A program made the position numbers and the translations under genes. DNA of 64,000 nucleotides from Acidimicrobiia bacterium (GTDB lineage: Bacteria > Actinomycetota > Acidimicrobiia > Acidimicrobiales > Aldehydirespiratoraceae), in NCBI GenBank assembly GCA_022821685.1, contig JAJEDD010000020.1, positions 1-64,000 on the forward strand. Reading direction: 5' to 3'. How positions within the stretch are numbered: the first letter of the stretch is position 1; each line of letters opens with the position of its first letter. Below the pieces are notes generated by a model. It saw only the letters and a list, made by a program, of their open reading frames with translations, did not search any database and was not told the origin of the DNA. Of this stretch, positions 39,666-48,085 are shown piece by piece.

Positions 39666-40730
39666 TCATGGGACCGGCGCCTCGCGGCGCGAGCCGGCCA
39701 GGCAGTCCCAGAGGCGCTCGGCCAACTCGTCGCGGGCCAGGTTCTTGCCGATGAACACCGCCCGGCTGTCGCGGTGCGGCCCCTCCCAGCGGTCGAGATC
39801 GTGGATCTCGAAGATGCGGTGCACGCCCTGCAGCGCCACCCGCCGGTCGTTGCCGGCCACGGCCAGCACTCCCTTCCACCGCAGCAGATCGGCGCCGTAG
39901 TCGGCGGCGATGGCCCGGGCGGCCGCCTCCAGGCGCTCGCGGTCGAGCTCTCCGGCGATGCGCACCGCACAGGTCTCCACGTCGGGATCGTGGCTGTGCA
40001 CGAAGTGGTTCTCCAGGAAGGCGGGTTCGGTGGCGGCCCGCTGCGACACCTCGAAGGCGCCGATGCCCAAGATGGCGTCCAGGTTGACCTCGGCATAGCT
40101 CGACCGGTCGATCTCCGAGCGCTGGTTGAACCTGCGGATGCGGCGCTCGATCCGCTCCACGGTGGCCTCGTCCACCAGGTCGACCTTGTTCACGATGATC
40201 CGGTCGGCGCTCACGATCTGGTCGACGGCCTGGCTGTTGATGCCGTCGTAGCGGACGTCGTCGAGGTGCTGCTCGATGTGCTTGGAGTCGATCAGGGTGA
40301 CGATGGCATCGAGGGCCACGTCGTCGAGCACGGCGTCGTCCACGAAGAATGCCTGGGCGACGGGCATGGGATCGGCGAGGCCGCTGGTCTCGACCAGGAT
40401 GTAGTCGATACGCTCGCTTCGATTCAGCAGCTTGCCGATCACGTCGAGCAGGTCGCCGCGCACCGAGGCCACGCAGCAGATGCAGCCGTTGACCATCTCG
40501 TAGATCTCCTCGTCGGAGGACACCACCAGGTCCGAGTCGATGCTGATCTCGCCGAACTCGTTCTCGATGATGGCGATGCGCTTGCCGTGGTTCTCGCGCA
40601 ATATGTAGTTCAGCAGGGTCGTCTTTCCCGACCCGAGGAAGCCGGTCAGGATGGTGACCGGCAGCCGGCCGCTCGGCGCGCCGGCGGCATCGTTGTCGGC
40701 ATCGTCGGCGGTCGCGGCGCCGGCGGACAT
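39666..40730 (-). CDS. COG0523 / CobW-like G3E GTPase
   Basis: A 354-residue P-loop GTPase of the metallochaperone family. Walker A is [14 protein letters not shown] (near residue 28), NEFGEISID follows, the metal-binding motif is VNGCICCV (CxCC), ETSGLADP gives the switch, and IVNKVDLVD is the NKxD. The CobW C-terminal domain runs from about residue 235 ([15 protein letters not shown] to [12 protein letters not shown]). Many members deliver zinc under zinc limitation, which fits the nearby zur/znu genes (inference). It starts 7 bp after the NYN gene, so the two are an operon. Confidence 0.9.
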   Translation of the reverse strand: MSAGAATADDADNDAAGAPSGRLPVTILTGFLGSGKTTLLNYILRENHGKRIAIIENEFGEISIDSDLVVSSDEEIYEMVNGCICCVASVRGDLLDVIGKLLNRSERIDYILVETSGLADPMPVAQAFFVDDAVLDDVALDAIVTLIDSKHIEQHLDDVRYDGINSQAVDQIVSADRIIVNKVDLVDEATVERIERRIRRFNQRSEIDRSSYAEVNLDAILGIGAFEVSQRAATEPAFLENHFVHSHDPDVETCAVRIAGELDRERLEAAARAIAADYGADLLRWKGVLAVAGNDRRVALQGVHRIFEIHDLDRWEGPHRDSRAVFIGKNLARDELAERLWDCLAGSRREAPVP

Positions 40731-40737
40731 CGTCGCC

Positions 40738-41559
40738 CTAGCGGCCCTCGTCGGGGGGCCAGTCCTGGATCTCCTGGTCGATCCGGCTCCAGAAGGCTTG
40801 GCGCACCGCCCGCCTGAGGCGGTCCTGGCCTCGCAGGCTCCCCCCGATCACGTTCTCCACGGCGTAGAGCAGGTCGCCGTCGAGCGACTCGGGTATGCGG
40901 GGCCGCTGGTCGAGCAGAGCGTCGAACTCGTCGTCGCTGGCCCTGTACAGCCAGCTCTCCGCGAACTCGGTGGCGGCCACCGCCACCGAATCGACCGGAT
41001 CGTAGGTGTCCGATGCCGCATCGTCGGGGGTGCGGCGGCGCCGGATGAAGCGCGACAGATCGTCCTTGGTGAGCTTGATCACCTCGTCGGCCTCGTTGGT
41101 GAGGCCGCCCGGCACCTCGGGGCGCTCGTCGCGCGAGGCGATGCTGATCAGGGTCACTCGCAGGCCTTGGTCCTGGGCCTCGCGCACGCAGTCGAGCAGC
41201 TCCTCGTCGGCCGACAGCAGGAAGGCGTCGCAGATGGCCCGGCTGCCGGCGAGGGTGGACAGGTCTCGGCTGATGGCGGCGCCCACCGCCGACTGCGGCC
41301 CGGTCTGGAGGCGCAGCTTCATGTTGGGCAGCGTGGCCACCAGCTGTTGCGCCGGGGTGGGCGCGCCGTCGCGGGAGGTGTCGTACCAGTAGGTGCGCAG
41401 CGGCTGGAGGTCGCTCACGTCGCTGGCGAGGCCGATGAGGAAGTCGTTGGCGCCGAGGCCGTAGAGCAGGATCTCCTGGCGGTCGGGGCTGTTGCAGCAC
41501 AGCATGCCACCCTCTGTGTAGAGGTATTCGGCATCAACGAAGATTGCGTAGCGGTCCAT
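40738..41559 (-). CDS. NYN-domain protein (LabA/DUF88-like nuclease)
   Basis: A 273-residue predicted ribonuclease. [18 protein letters not shown] supplies the first catalytic Asp of the NYN/PIN-like fold; [40 protein letters not shown] and [20 protein letters not shown] give the remaining acidic residues and the SADxD motif. The C-terminal ~90 residues ([20 protein letters not shown]) are a helical extension. ATG 41559 is selected from the family start. Co-transcribed with the GTPase. Confidence 0.85.
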   Translation of the reverse strand: MDRYAIFVDAEYLYTEGGMLCCNSPDRQEILLYGLGANDFLIGLASDVSDLQPLRTYWYDTSRDGAPTPAQQLVATLPNMKLRLQTGPQSAVGAAISRDLSTLAGSRAICDAFLLSADEELLDCVREAQDQGLRVTLISIASRDERPEVPGGLTNEADEVIKLTKDDLSRFIRRRRTPDDAASDTYDPVDSVAVAATEFAESWLYRASDDEFDALLDQRPRIPESLDGDLLYAVENVIGGSLRGQDRLRRAVRQAFWSRIDQEIQDWPPDEGR

Positions 41560-41676
41560 GGCAGAGCCACCCCTCACATCAGCGCTGTGTCCGGTCGGAC
41601 CCACGCTGTTCGGGCAGGGATCAAACGGTTGCAGGAGTGTAGCCCACGGCTGCGGGCAACACCGCATCCAGCGTGG

Positions 41677-41750
41677 TACGCCCCCTGGGACTCGAACCCA
41701 GAACCTGCGGATTAAGAGTCCGTTGCTCTGCCAAATTGAGCTAGAGGCGC
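41677..41750 (-). tRNA. tRNA-Lys (CTT)
   Basis: Acceptor GCGCCTC pairs with GGGGCGT (with wobbles at the first and sixth pairs). The anticodon loop CTCTTAA gives CTT, and the T arm CTGGG-TTCGAGT-CCCAG is canonical. ACCA follows the acceptor, so CCA is encoded (41674-41676). Confidence 0.94.
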
Positions 41751-41819
41751 TTGGTGAGCGCTACACGATAGCGCTCGGGGAATGTTTGTTGCCCCGCGCC
41801 ACCGTCGGACGCGGGAGCG

Positions 41820-41893
41820 GGTGACCGAGGGGAGTCGAACCCCCGACCTCCGGGACCACAACCCGGCGCTCTAACCGACTGAGCTACGGCCAC
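41820..41893 (-). tRNA. tRNA-His (GTG)
   Basis: Acceptor GTGGCCG pairs with CGGTCAC, discriminator C, and an extra G precedes position 1 (G-1), as histidine tRNAs need. Anticodon GTG. It is separated from tRNA-Lys by 69 bp on the same strand. Confidence 0.94.
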
Positions 41894-41983
41894 CACGACC
41901 GCCGAAGCGGGCGACGTTGCAGCCTACCGACCCGCGGTCGGGACCGAACAGGCCCCGTGCGGGGCGGCCGGTAGCATGGCTGC

Positions 41984-42057
41984 GCCCCCGTAGCTCAACT
42001 GGATAGAGCGGAGGGTTTCTACCCCTCAGGTTGCAGGTTCGAGTCCTGTCGGGGGTG
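41984..42057 (+). tRNA. tRNA-Arg (TCT)
   Basis: Acceptor GCCCCCG pairs with CGGGGGT. Anticodon stem GAGGG/CCCTC around TTTCTAC gives TCT. T arm GCAGG-TTCGAGT-CCTGT. Opposite strand to tRNA-His, 90 bp away. No encoded CCA. Confidence 0.94.
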
Positions 42058-42075
42058 CTCGCCCGGCGACGGGTC

Positions 42076-43149
42076 TCAGACGTTGAACCTGAACTCCAGC
42101 ACGTCGCCGTCGGCCACCCGGTAGTCCTTGCCCTCGGAGCGCACCAGGCCCTGATCGCGGGCCGCGGCCCACGAGCCGGCCTCTAGCAGCCGCTCCCAGG
42201 CGATGGTGTCGGCCCGGATGAAGCCTCGCTGGATGTCGGAGTGGACCGCGCCCGCGCACTCCACCGCCGGCGCTCCGGCGCGGAAGGTCCAGGCCCGGCT
42301 CTCCTTTTCTCCGGTGGTCAGGAAGGTGCGGAGCCCGAGCAGGTGATAGGCCGCGGCCAGGAACCGGTCCAGGGCGCCACCGCCCAAACCGAGGGCGGCC
42401 AGCATCTCGGGCCGTTCCCGCTCGTCGAGCTGAGCCGCCTCAGCCTCCAACTGCACGCACAGGGCCACCACCTCGGCGGCGCCCAGCTCGGCCCGCACCG
42501 GCTCGGCCAGGTCTTCAGCGGCGGCGATCTGTTCCTCGCCGATGTTCACCACCGCCAGCACCGGCTTGTTGGTGATCAGAAAGAACGGGCGCAGACCCTG
42601 TCGAACGTCGTCGTCGAACCCGGCCCGGTACAGCGGCACCCCGTCCTCGAGCACCTCGACCGCCCGGGCCAGCCGGTCTCGCCCACCTCGCAGCGACGGA
42701 TCGCCCTTGGCCGCCCGGGCCAGCTTGTCGAGCTGGCGGGCCGCGCTGTCGAGATCGGCCAGGGCCAGCTCCGTCTCCAGCACTCGCAGGCTGTTGAGCG
42801 GGTCGTCGTCGCCGGCGATGTCGGCATCCGCGAAGGCTCGCAGCACATAGACGATGGCGTCGGTGTCGCGGATGTGGCCCAGGAAGGCGTTGCCCAGCCC
42901 CTCACCCCGGTTCGAGCCCGACACCAGCCCGCCGATGTCGGTGAACTGCACCGAGGCATGCTCGGTGCGGCGGCTGCCGCTCATCTCGGCCAGCCGCAGC
43001 AGGCGCTCGTCGGGAACCCTCGCCACCCCCACGTTGGCCGACTTGGTGGAGAAGGCGTGCCGGGCTGCCACCGCCTCGCCGCCCGACAGGGCGTTGTGCA
43101 GCGATGTCTTGCCCGAGTTGGGCAGCCCAACGAATCCGAATCGTTCCAT
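42076..43149 (-). CDS. ychF: YchF-type Obg-family ATPase
   Basis: A 357-residue translation-associated P-loop NTPase. GFVGLPNSGKTSLHNALSGG is Walker A; TDIGGLVSGSNRGEGLGNAF is the switch region; KPVLAVVNIGEE replaces the GTPase NKxD, which is why YchF prefers ATP. The C-terminal TGS-like domain includes FRAGAPAVECAGAVHSDIQR, HSDIQRGFIRADTI and YRVADGDVLEFRFNV. Full length. It ends 18 bp from tRNA-Arg, convergent. Confidence 0.96.
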   Translation of the reverse strand: MERFGFVGLPNSGKTSLHNALSGGEAVAARHAFSTKSANVGVARVPDERLLRLAEMSGSRRTEHASVQFTDIGGLVSGSNRGEGLGNAFLGHIRDTDAIVYVLRAFADADIAGDDDPLNSLRVLETELALADLDSAARQLDKLARAAKGDPSLRGGRDRLARAVEVLEDGVPLYRAGFDDDVRQGLRPFFLITNKPVLAVVNIGEEQIAAAEDLAEPVRAELGAAEVVALCVQLEAEAAQLDERERPEMLAALGLGGGALDRFLAAAYHLLGLRTFLTTGEKESRAWTFRAGAPAVECAGAVHSDIQRGFIRADTIAWERLLEAGSWAAARDQGLVRSEGKDYRVADGDVLEFRFNV

Positions 43150-43282
43150 CTCGGACTCCTACCAGCCCCAGCGGCCGGCTACCGCGTCAGCTGTTCGCGG
43201 CAGGTGTGGCCGCGCCGCCCATTCGACCCAACACCCTTGCGCGTCGACTACGGGTGCCCGCCGTTGCGCTCGCGAAGCGCCA

Positions 43283-43372
43283 TCAGCTATTCCGGCCGGC
43301 GTTGGGCTTGCGACCGTGGTTCGCCTTCGACCGGCGAGCCTTGGCCCTGCGCTTGCTGGTGCGCTTAGACAT
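43283..43372 (-). CDS. Ribosomal protein bL37-like, 29 aa
   Basis: The short frame starts MSKRTSKRRAKARRSKANHG and ends RKPNAGRNS, then TGA. More than half the residues are Lys or Arg. The segment KANHGRKPNA matches the end of the 24-residue mycobacterial large-subunit protein bL37 (KANHGKRPNA from memory). It binds near the peptidyl-transferase region in mycobacterial ribosomes. Only an actinobacterial genome is expected to carry it. It lies 133 bp upstream of ychF on the same strand. Confidence 0.85.
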   Translation of the reverse strand: MSKRTSKRRAKARRSKANHGRKPNAGRNS

Positions 43373-43470
43373 GGCCTGACACCCTACCGCCGGACCGGTG
43401 CGAACCCGCCGCCAGACCGACCGGCTGGTGCGTGCTCCCCCGGGCGCGGGCGGACACTAGATTCTGGTCC

Positions 43471-43800
43471 GTGGCCTGGCTGATGGTCGGAGACCGGGTG
43501 GTGGCATCGCTGGAGATCGCATCCACCGGCCGCGAGCGCCGCCGGGGGCTGTCGGGGCGAGACGGGATCGAGGGTGCCCTGCTGCTGGAGCGGACCCGTT
43601 CGGTACACAGCTTCGGTATGCGCTTCCCCATCGATGTGGCCCACTGCGACGCCGAAATGAGGGTGTTGCGGGTGACCACCATGCGGGCCAATCGGGTCGG
43701 ATGCGTGGTGTGGCGGGCCAGGTCGGTCATCGAGGCCGAGGCGGGCAGCTTTCAACGCTGGGGAGTGGTGCCGGGCGCGGAGCTGGAGATCCGCCAGTGA
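43471..43800 (+). CDS. DUF192-family protein
   Basis: A 109-residue small beta protein. ASTGRERRRGLSGRDGIEGA is the conserved RxxGLxGR region, and MRFPIDVAHCDAEMRVLRVT the second DUF192 motif, with VIEAEAGSFQRWGVVPGAEL near the end (GxxxxWG, PGxxL). Biochemical role unknown. In actinobacteria it is often near secretion or pilus genes. GTG 43471 is chosen by the family start (AWLMVGDRVVASLEIAS); ATG 43483 is possible. Co-directional with rsmI. Confidence 0.82.
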   Translation: MAWLMVGDRVVASLEIASTGRERRRGLSGRDGIEGALLLERTRSVHSFGMRFPIDVAHCDAEMRVLRVTTMRANRVGCVVWRARSVIEAEAGSFQRWGVVPGAELEIRQ

Positions 43801-43810
43801 GCGCGCCGAC

Positions 43811-43890
43811 GGTGAGCGACAGATTGGGCTGTGGACGGGCGGAGGCCGGCGGTGAGCGACAGATTGGGCTGTGGACAAGAGGAGTCGGGC
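43811..43890 (+). repeat. 40-bp tandem duplication of the rsmI start region
   Basis: GGTGAGC occurs at 43811, 43851 and 43891, exactly 40 bp apart. The first two units share CGACAGATTGGGCTGTGGAC. The third GGTGAGC is the functional rsmI GTG. Each unit thus carries a potential GTG start. Confidence 0.93.
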
Positions 43891-43891
43891 G

Positions 43892-44728
43892 GTGAGCGGC
43901 GCTCTGGTCTTGGTGGGCACACCGATCGGCAATCTCGGCGACCTCAGCCCCAGGGCGGTCGAGGCGCTGGCCGCCGCCGATGTGGTGTGCTGCGAGGACA
44001 CCCGGCGCACTGGACGGCTGCTGGAGCATGCCGGACTGAACGGTGTGCGGCTGCGGCGCGTCGATGAGCACACCGAGGCCGCCGCGGTCGCCGGTGTGGT
44101 CGAGCTGCTGGTGGCCGGCGCCACGGTGGCGGTGGTCAGCGACGCCGGCATGCCCGCACTGACCGATCCCGGCGGCCGGCTGGTGGCCGCGGCCGCAGAG
44201 GCGGGCCACACCGTGACGGTCGTGCCCGGTCCCTCCGCCGGCGTGGCCGCCCTGGCGGTGAGCGGCCTTGCTGCCGGCCGCTATTGCTTCGAGGGCTTTC
44301 TGCCCCGCAAGGGCCGGGACCGGGCCAAGCGTCTGGAGCAGATCGCCCAACAGGAGCGCACCACGGTGGTGTACGAGTCGCCGCACCGCCTGCGGTCCAG
44401 CCTCGCGGATCTGGCCGAGGCGTGCGGACCGGCCCGCCGAGGCGTGGTCGCCCGCGAGCTCACCAAGCTGCATGAGGAGGTGGCGCGGGGGAGTCTGGCC
44501 GAGCTGTGCGAATGGGCCTCCGGTCCGGTGAGGGGCGAGGCGGTGATCGTGATCGAGGGTGCCGACAACCCCGCCCCCGGCGCCACCGACGACGAGCTCA
44601 CCGCCGCAGTCGAGTCTCGCGTCGCGGCCGGAGCGAGCCGCAAGGATGCGGTCGCCGCCACTGCGGCAGCTCACGGGGTGTCTCGCCGCTGGCTCTACAA
44701 CCTCGTTGTCAACCCCGAGGCACGATAA
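43892..44728 (+). CDS. rsmI: 16S rRNA 2'-O-methyltransferase RsmI
   Basis: A 278-residue tetrapyrrole-methylase-fold enzyme that methylates C1402 of 16S rRNA. LVLVGTPIGNLGDLSPRAVE opens the SAM-binding fold; DVVCCEDTRRTGRLLEHAG and VAVVSDAGMPALTDPGGRLV are the signature blocks; ERTTVVYESPHRLRSSLADL and GEAVIVIEGADNPAPG follow. A C-terminal helix-turn-helix ends RRWLYNLVVNPEAR. AGAGGAG precedes GTG 43892. The frame is open to 43871. Confidence 0.96.
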   Translation: MSGALVLVGTPIGNLGDLSPRAVEALAAADVVCCEDTRRTGRLLEHAGLNGVRLRRVDEHTEAAAVAGVVELLVAGATVAVVSDAGMPALTDPGGRLVAAAAEAGHTVTVVPGPSAGVAALAVSGLAAGRYCFEGFLPRKGRDRAKRLEQIAQQERTTVVYESPHRLRSSLADLAEACGPARRGVVARELTKLHEEVARGSLAELCEWASGPVRGEAVIVIEGADNPAPGATDDELTAAVESRVAAGASRKDAVAATAAAHGVSRRWLYNLVVNPEAR

Positions 44729-44744
44729 GAGGGCGCGCAAATAG

Positions 44745-44882
44745 GTGAGAGCCAGTCGCGTCGCATCGGGGTCTTTCCCGCTCTTGTTCGCTGCGCTCAC
44801 GGGCCGCCCAAACCCCACGCGCCACAGCCCACGGCCTCGCCCGTATGGGCCGGAATCGCTCGCCTATTCGCTCGGCCTCTAA
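44745..44882 (+). repeat. Dispersed repeat, long-linker form
   Basis: Flank GTCGCGTCGCATCGGGGTC, the core, the linker CCCAAACCCCACGCGCCACA, CGTATGGGCCGGAATCGCTC, and right end CTATTCGCTCGGCCTCTAAG. It occupies nearly the whole rsmI-metG gap. Confidence 0.94.
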
Positions 44883-44936
44883 GGCCTGACCCCTGGCTGG
44901 GGATGAACTGGGCCTCTGGGGATAATGTTGCCCCAT

Positions 44937-46586
44937 ATGTCCGTGCCGGTATTGGTAGCAGTGGCGTGGCCCTACGCGTCGGGGAGCCGTCACCTCGGCC
45001 ACCTCGCCGGGGCCTATCTGCCCGCCGACATCTACGCCCGCTACCACCGGCTGGCCGGCAACGACGTGCTGATGGTGAGCGGGTCCGACGTGCACGGCAC
45101 GCCCATCACTGTGCGGGCCGACGCCGAGGAGGTCACGCCCGGCGAGATCGTCGAGCGCTACCACTCCGAATTCTGCCGACAGTGGGAGATGCTCGGCATC
45201 TCATGGGACCTCTACACCACCACCGGCACCCCCAACCACGCCGAGGTGACTCAGGACATGTTCTTGGTGCAGCTTCGCAACGGCTGCATCGACAAGCGGG
45301 TCTCCGAGCAGTTCTACGATCCCGCGGGCCAGCGGTTCCTGCCCGACCGCTACATCGAGGGCACCTGCCCGCGCTGCGGCTACGGCGCGGCCCGCGGCGA
45401 CCAGTGCGAGCAGTGCGGCACCACCCTCGATGCCATCGAGCTGATCGAGCCGAGATCCAAGATCAGCGGCGCCGTGCCGGAGCTGCGCCCCACCGAGCAC
45501 TTCTACTTCCGCTACTCGGACTTCACCGAGAAGGTCGACGCCTGGCTGCGGACCCGGCAGCGCTGGCGGCCCCACGTCCTCAACTCCAGCTTCGGCTGGA
45601 CCAACGAGGGCCTGCAGGATCGGGCCATAACCCGCGACCTCGACTGGGGGGTGAGGCTTCCCGTAGACGACCTGGGCGAGGGCAAGCGCATCTACGTCTG
45701 GTACGACGCAGTGATCGGCTACCTGTCGGCCTCCAAGGAGTGGGCGGCCCGCCGCGGCGACCCCGACGCCTGGAAGCGCTGGTGGCACAACGACGACGCC
45801 CACCACGCCTACTTCATCGGCAAGGACAACATCCCGTTCCACACCATGCTCTGGCCGGCCCAGCTGATGGCTTACGGCGGCTTGCACCTGCCCGACAACG
45901 TGCCCGCCAACCAGTATGTGACGTTCTCCGGGGCGAAGATGGCCGCGGGCCGCGGCGTGGGCCTCACCATCGGCGCGGGCCTCAGCATCTTCGAGCCCGA
46001 CGCGCTGCGCTACGCCCTTGCCGCGGCGCTGCCCGAGCACGCCGACACCGAGGTCTCCATCGAGGAGATCGCTCGGAGGATCAACGACGAGCTGGTCGCC
46101 ACCTGGGGCAACCTGGTCAACCGGGTGCTGTCGCTGGCCCAGTCGGCGCTGGGGGGCGCGGTGCCCGAGATTCCGCAGCGGCACCCGTCGGACACCGCTC
46201 TGCTGGCGGCCACCGACGACGCCCTGCGAGACGAGGCCGACTGCATCGAGCGGGTAGAGCTGCGGGCCGGTCTGCGCAGCGCTATGGAGGCGGCCTCAAG
46301 GGTGAACGTCTACCTCAACTCGAATGAGCCGTGGAAGCTGGCCTCCACCGACCCCGACCGGGCTGCGGCGGTGCTGGTGACCGCGCTGGAGGCGATGGCC
46401 GGAGTGCGCGTCGGCCTGGCCCCGTATCTGCCGTTCTCGACGGAGGCGCTCGACGGCCTGTTCGGTGCGGTCGAGCGCTGGGAGCGCCCCGAACTGGTGC
46501 CGGGAACCGCAATCCCCAAGCCGGTGCCGCTGTTCGCCAAGGTGGACCCCGATGCCATCGATCTCGCCGCTGGCGACGGGGCCTGA
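44937..46586 (+). CDS. metG: Methionyl-tRNA synthetase with altered KMSKS loop
   Basis: A 549-residue class I synthetase. SRHLGHLAGAYLPADIYARY gives HLGH (the HIGH motif). Zinc knuckle CPRCG ... CEQCG is present. VYVWYDAVIGYLSASKEW and FIGKDNIPFHTMLWPAQLM are MetRS hallmarks. The KMSKS loop reads FSGAKMAAGRGVGLTI: the second Lys and the last Ser are replaced (residues 334-338 KMAAG). The anticodon-binding helices follow (VYLNSNEPWKLASTD). ATG 44937 is chosen over ATG 44925 by family start (SVPVLVAVAWPYASG). Second gene of the rsmI-metG-tatD cluster. Confidence 0.95.
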   Translation: MSVPVLVAVAWPYASGSRHLGHLAGAYLPADIYARYHRLAGNDVLMVSGSDVHGTPITVRADAEEVTPGEIVERYHSEFCRQWEMLGISWDLYTTTGTPNHAEVTQDMFLVQLRNGCIDKRVSEQFYDPAGQRFLPDRYIEGTCPRCGYGAARGDQCEQCGTTLDAIELIEPRSKISGAVPELRPTEHFYFRYSDFTEKVDAWLRTRQRWRPHVLNSSFGWTNEGLQDRAITRDLDWGVRLPVDDLGEGKRIYVWYDAVIGYLSASKEWAARRGDPDAWKRWWHNDDAHHAYFIGKDNIPFHTMLWPAQLMAYGGLHLPDNVPANQYVTFSGAKMAAGRGVGLTIGAGLSIFEPDALRYALAAALPEHADTEVSIEEIARRINDELVATWGNLVNRVLSLAQSALGGAVPEIPQRHPSDTALLAATDDALRDEADCIERVELRAGLRSAMEAASRVNVYLNSNEPWKLASTDPDRAAAVLVTALEAMAGVRVGLAPYLPFSTEALDGLFGAVERWERPELVPGTAIPKPVPLFAKVDPDAIDLAAGDGA

Positions 46587-46598
46587 GGGGCGGCTGCG

Positions 46599-47354
46599 GT
46601 GGCCTGGGCCGATCACCACTGCCATCTGCCGCCCGCCGAGGCTGCTGCGGTGATCGCCGAGGCGCGGGCCGCGGGCGTTGAGGTGCTGGTCAACGTCGGA
46701 ACCGATGTGGACGACTCGCGCCGAGCCATCGCGGTGGCCGAGGCCCACGACGGGGTGTGGGCCACCGCCGGGGTCCACCCCCACGAGGCGTCGGGAGGCC
46801 TCGACGGGCTCGAGCCGCTGCTCGGGAGCCCCGAGGTGGTGGCGGTGGGCGAGGCGGGCCTCGACTACTACTACGACCACTCGCCCAGGGACGCCCAGAG
46901 ACAGGTCTTCGCTGCGCAGGTCGAGCTGGCCAACCGCCGCGATCTGCCGCTGGTGGTCCATTCCCGGTCGGCGTGGGACGACACTCTGGCGGTGCTGGAC
47001 CGCGAGGGAATGCCGTCGCGGACGGTGATGCACTGCTTCACCGGCGGCCCTGAGGAGGCCGAAGAGTGCCTGCGGCGGGGGGCGGTGCTGTCGTTCTCGG
47101 GAATAGTCACCTTCCCCAAGGCGCCCGAGGTGCGCGACGCCGCCCGAGCCTGCCCGCTCGACCGCCTGCTGGTGGAGACCGACAGCCCGTACCTGGCGCC
47201 GGTGCCCCACCGCGGCCGCCAGAACCGTCCTGCCTTGGTTGGGGTGGTGGGAGCGGCGGTGGCACAGGCCAAGGGCCTCGACGCTGCCGACGTGGAGCAG
47301 GCGACCTTCCGGACCGCCCGCACCTTCTACGGCCTCGACCGGGAGGCTGGCTGA
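46599..47354 (+). CDS. tatD: TatD-family DNase
   Basis: A 251-residue metal-dependent hydrolase. It starts AWADHHCHLPPAEAAAV (metal HxH), then TAGVHPHEASGG, VAVGEAGLDYYYDHSP (Glu ligand), LPLVVHSRSAWDDTL, TVMHCFTGGPEEAEECL and LLVETDSPYLAPVPHRG (Asp ligand). The roles reported for TatD are 3'-5' exonuclease and DNA-quality functions. It follows metG by 12 bp and starts with GTG, as in the actinobacterial metG-tatD-rpf-rsmA cluster. Confidence 0.95.
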   Translation: MAWADHHCHLPPAEAAAVIAEARAAGVEVLVNVGTDVDDSRRAIAVAEAHDGVWATAGVHPHEASGGLDGLEPLLGSPEVVAVGEAGLDYYYDHSPRDAQRQVFAAQVELANRRDLPLVVHSRSAWDDTLAVLDREGMPSRTVMHCFTGGPEEAEECLRRGAVLSFSGIVTFPKAPEVRDAARACPLDRLLVETDSPYLAPVPHRGRQNRPALVGVVGAAVAQAKGLDAADVEQATFRTARTFYGLDREAG

Positions 47355-47355
47355 G

Positions 47356-47427
47356 ATGGGGGAGCGGTCGACTCTTTGGCCCGATCCGGACGGGCTGCGG
47401 CCCCGATTCGAGGATGGGCTGAGATGA
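47356..47427 (+). other. 23-codon ORF between tatD and rpf
   Basis: ATG 47356 sits 2 nt past the tatD stop in TGAGATGGGG, and the same motif (TGAGATGAGG) forms the rpf start at 47424, where the small ORF ends by ATGA overlap. It would encode a peptide containing LWPDPDGLRPRFEDGLR. Either a coupling spacer, or a short protein I do not recognise. Confidence 0.35.
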
Positions 47428-48056
47428 GGGCGCGCCGGCCGGCATTGGCCGCGGTGGCCGCGGCGGTCGTGCTGGCCTCGCTGGGCGGTCCTGCTCCGGT
47501 TCAGGCGCAGTCGCCCGCTGAGGTTGTGGACGTCCACGACTTCGTGTCTCGGGCCCAGCGGTGGAGCGAGGCTCGAAAGCGAGCGCGGGCCGAGGCCCTG
47601 CAGAGAGCCCAGGAGTTGGCCGACCAAGCCCGGAGCACGACTACCACGACGACGACCACCGCGCCGCCGCCCACCACGACCGCACCCGCGACGACAACCA
47701 CCACCACTGCGCCGCCGACCACCACCGAGCCGGAGCGCGAGGCGCCCACCACGACTGCATCGTCGGAGGCCGAACATCCGCTGCCCGAGGGGACCACCGA
47801 AGAGCAGTGGCACGCCCTGCGGGAGTGCGAGTCGACGCAGAACTATCAGGCCGTCAGCCGCAGCGGCCGCTACCGCGGCGCCTACCAGTTCTCGATCTCC
47901 ACCTGGAACTGGGTGGCGGGAATGCACTACCCGGAGTTGGTCGGAGTCGATCCCCGAGACGCCTCCCGGTCGGATCAGGACAAGATGGCCTACCGGCTCT
48001 ACGAGATCAACGGCTGGAACCCCTGGCCGACTTGCAGGAAGAGGCTGCCCTCCTGA
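47424..48056 (+). CDS. Resuscitation-promoting-factor-like transglycosylase
   Basis: A 210-residue secreted cell-wall enzyme. The signal peptide AAVAAAVVLASLGGPAPVQA is followed by a helical region (SRAQRWSEARKRARAEALQR), a Thr/Pro-rich linker with runs of Thr, and a C-terminal Rpf domain: WHALRECESTQNYQAVSRSG carries the catalytic Glu (RECES), then YRGAYQFSISTWNWVAG, and GWNPWPTC. It should cleave peptidoglycan during growth or resuscitation. The position between tatD and rsmA is the classical actinobacterial location for rpfB, but the DUF348/G5 domains of RpfB are missing. Confidence 0.93.
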   Translation: MRARRPALAAVAAAVVLASLGGPAPVQAQSPAEVVDVHDFVSRAQRWSEARKRARAEALQRAQELADQARSTTTTTTTTAPPPTTTAPATTTTTTAPPTTTEPEREAPTTTASSEAEHPLPEGTTEEQWHALRECESTQNYQAVSRSGRYRGAYQFSISTWNWVAGMHYPELVGVDPRDASRSDQDKMAYRLYEINGWNPWPTCRKRLPS

Positions 48057-48085
48057 CCCACACCGAGTCGGAGTTGAGAGCCCTG

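Noticed and set aside
38597..40096. Single 499-residue protein covering amidohydrolase and part of the GTPase locus
   Set aside because: The upstream part is a shadow of the GTPase gene in another frame; the real enzyme begins MIIDTHLHP at 39517 with a good ribosome site.
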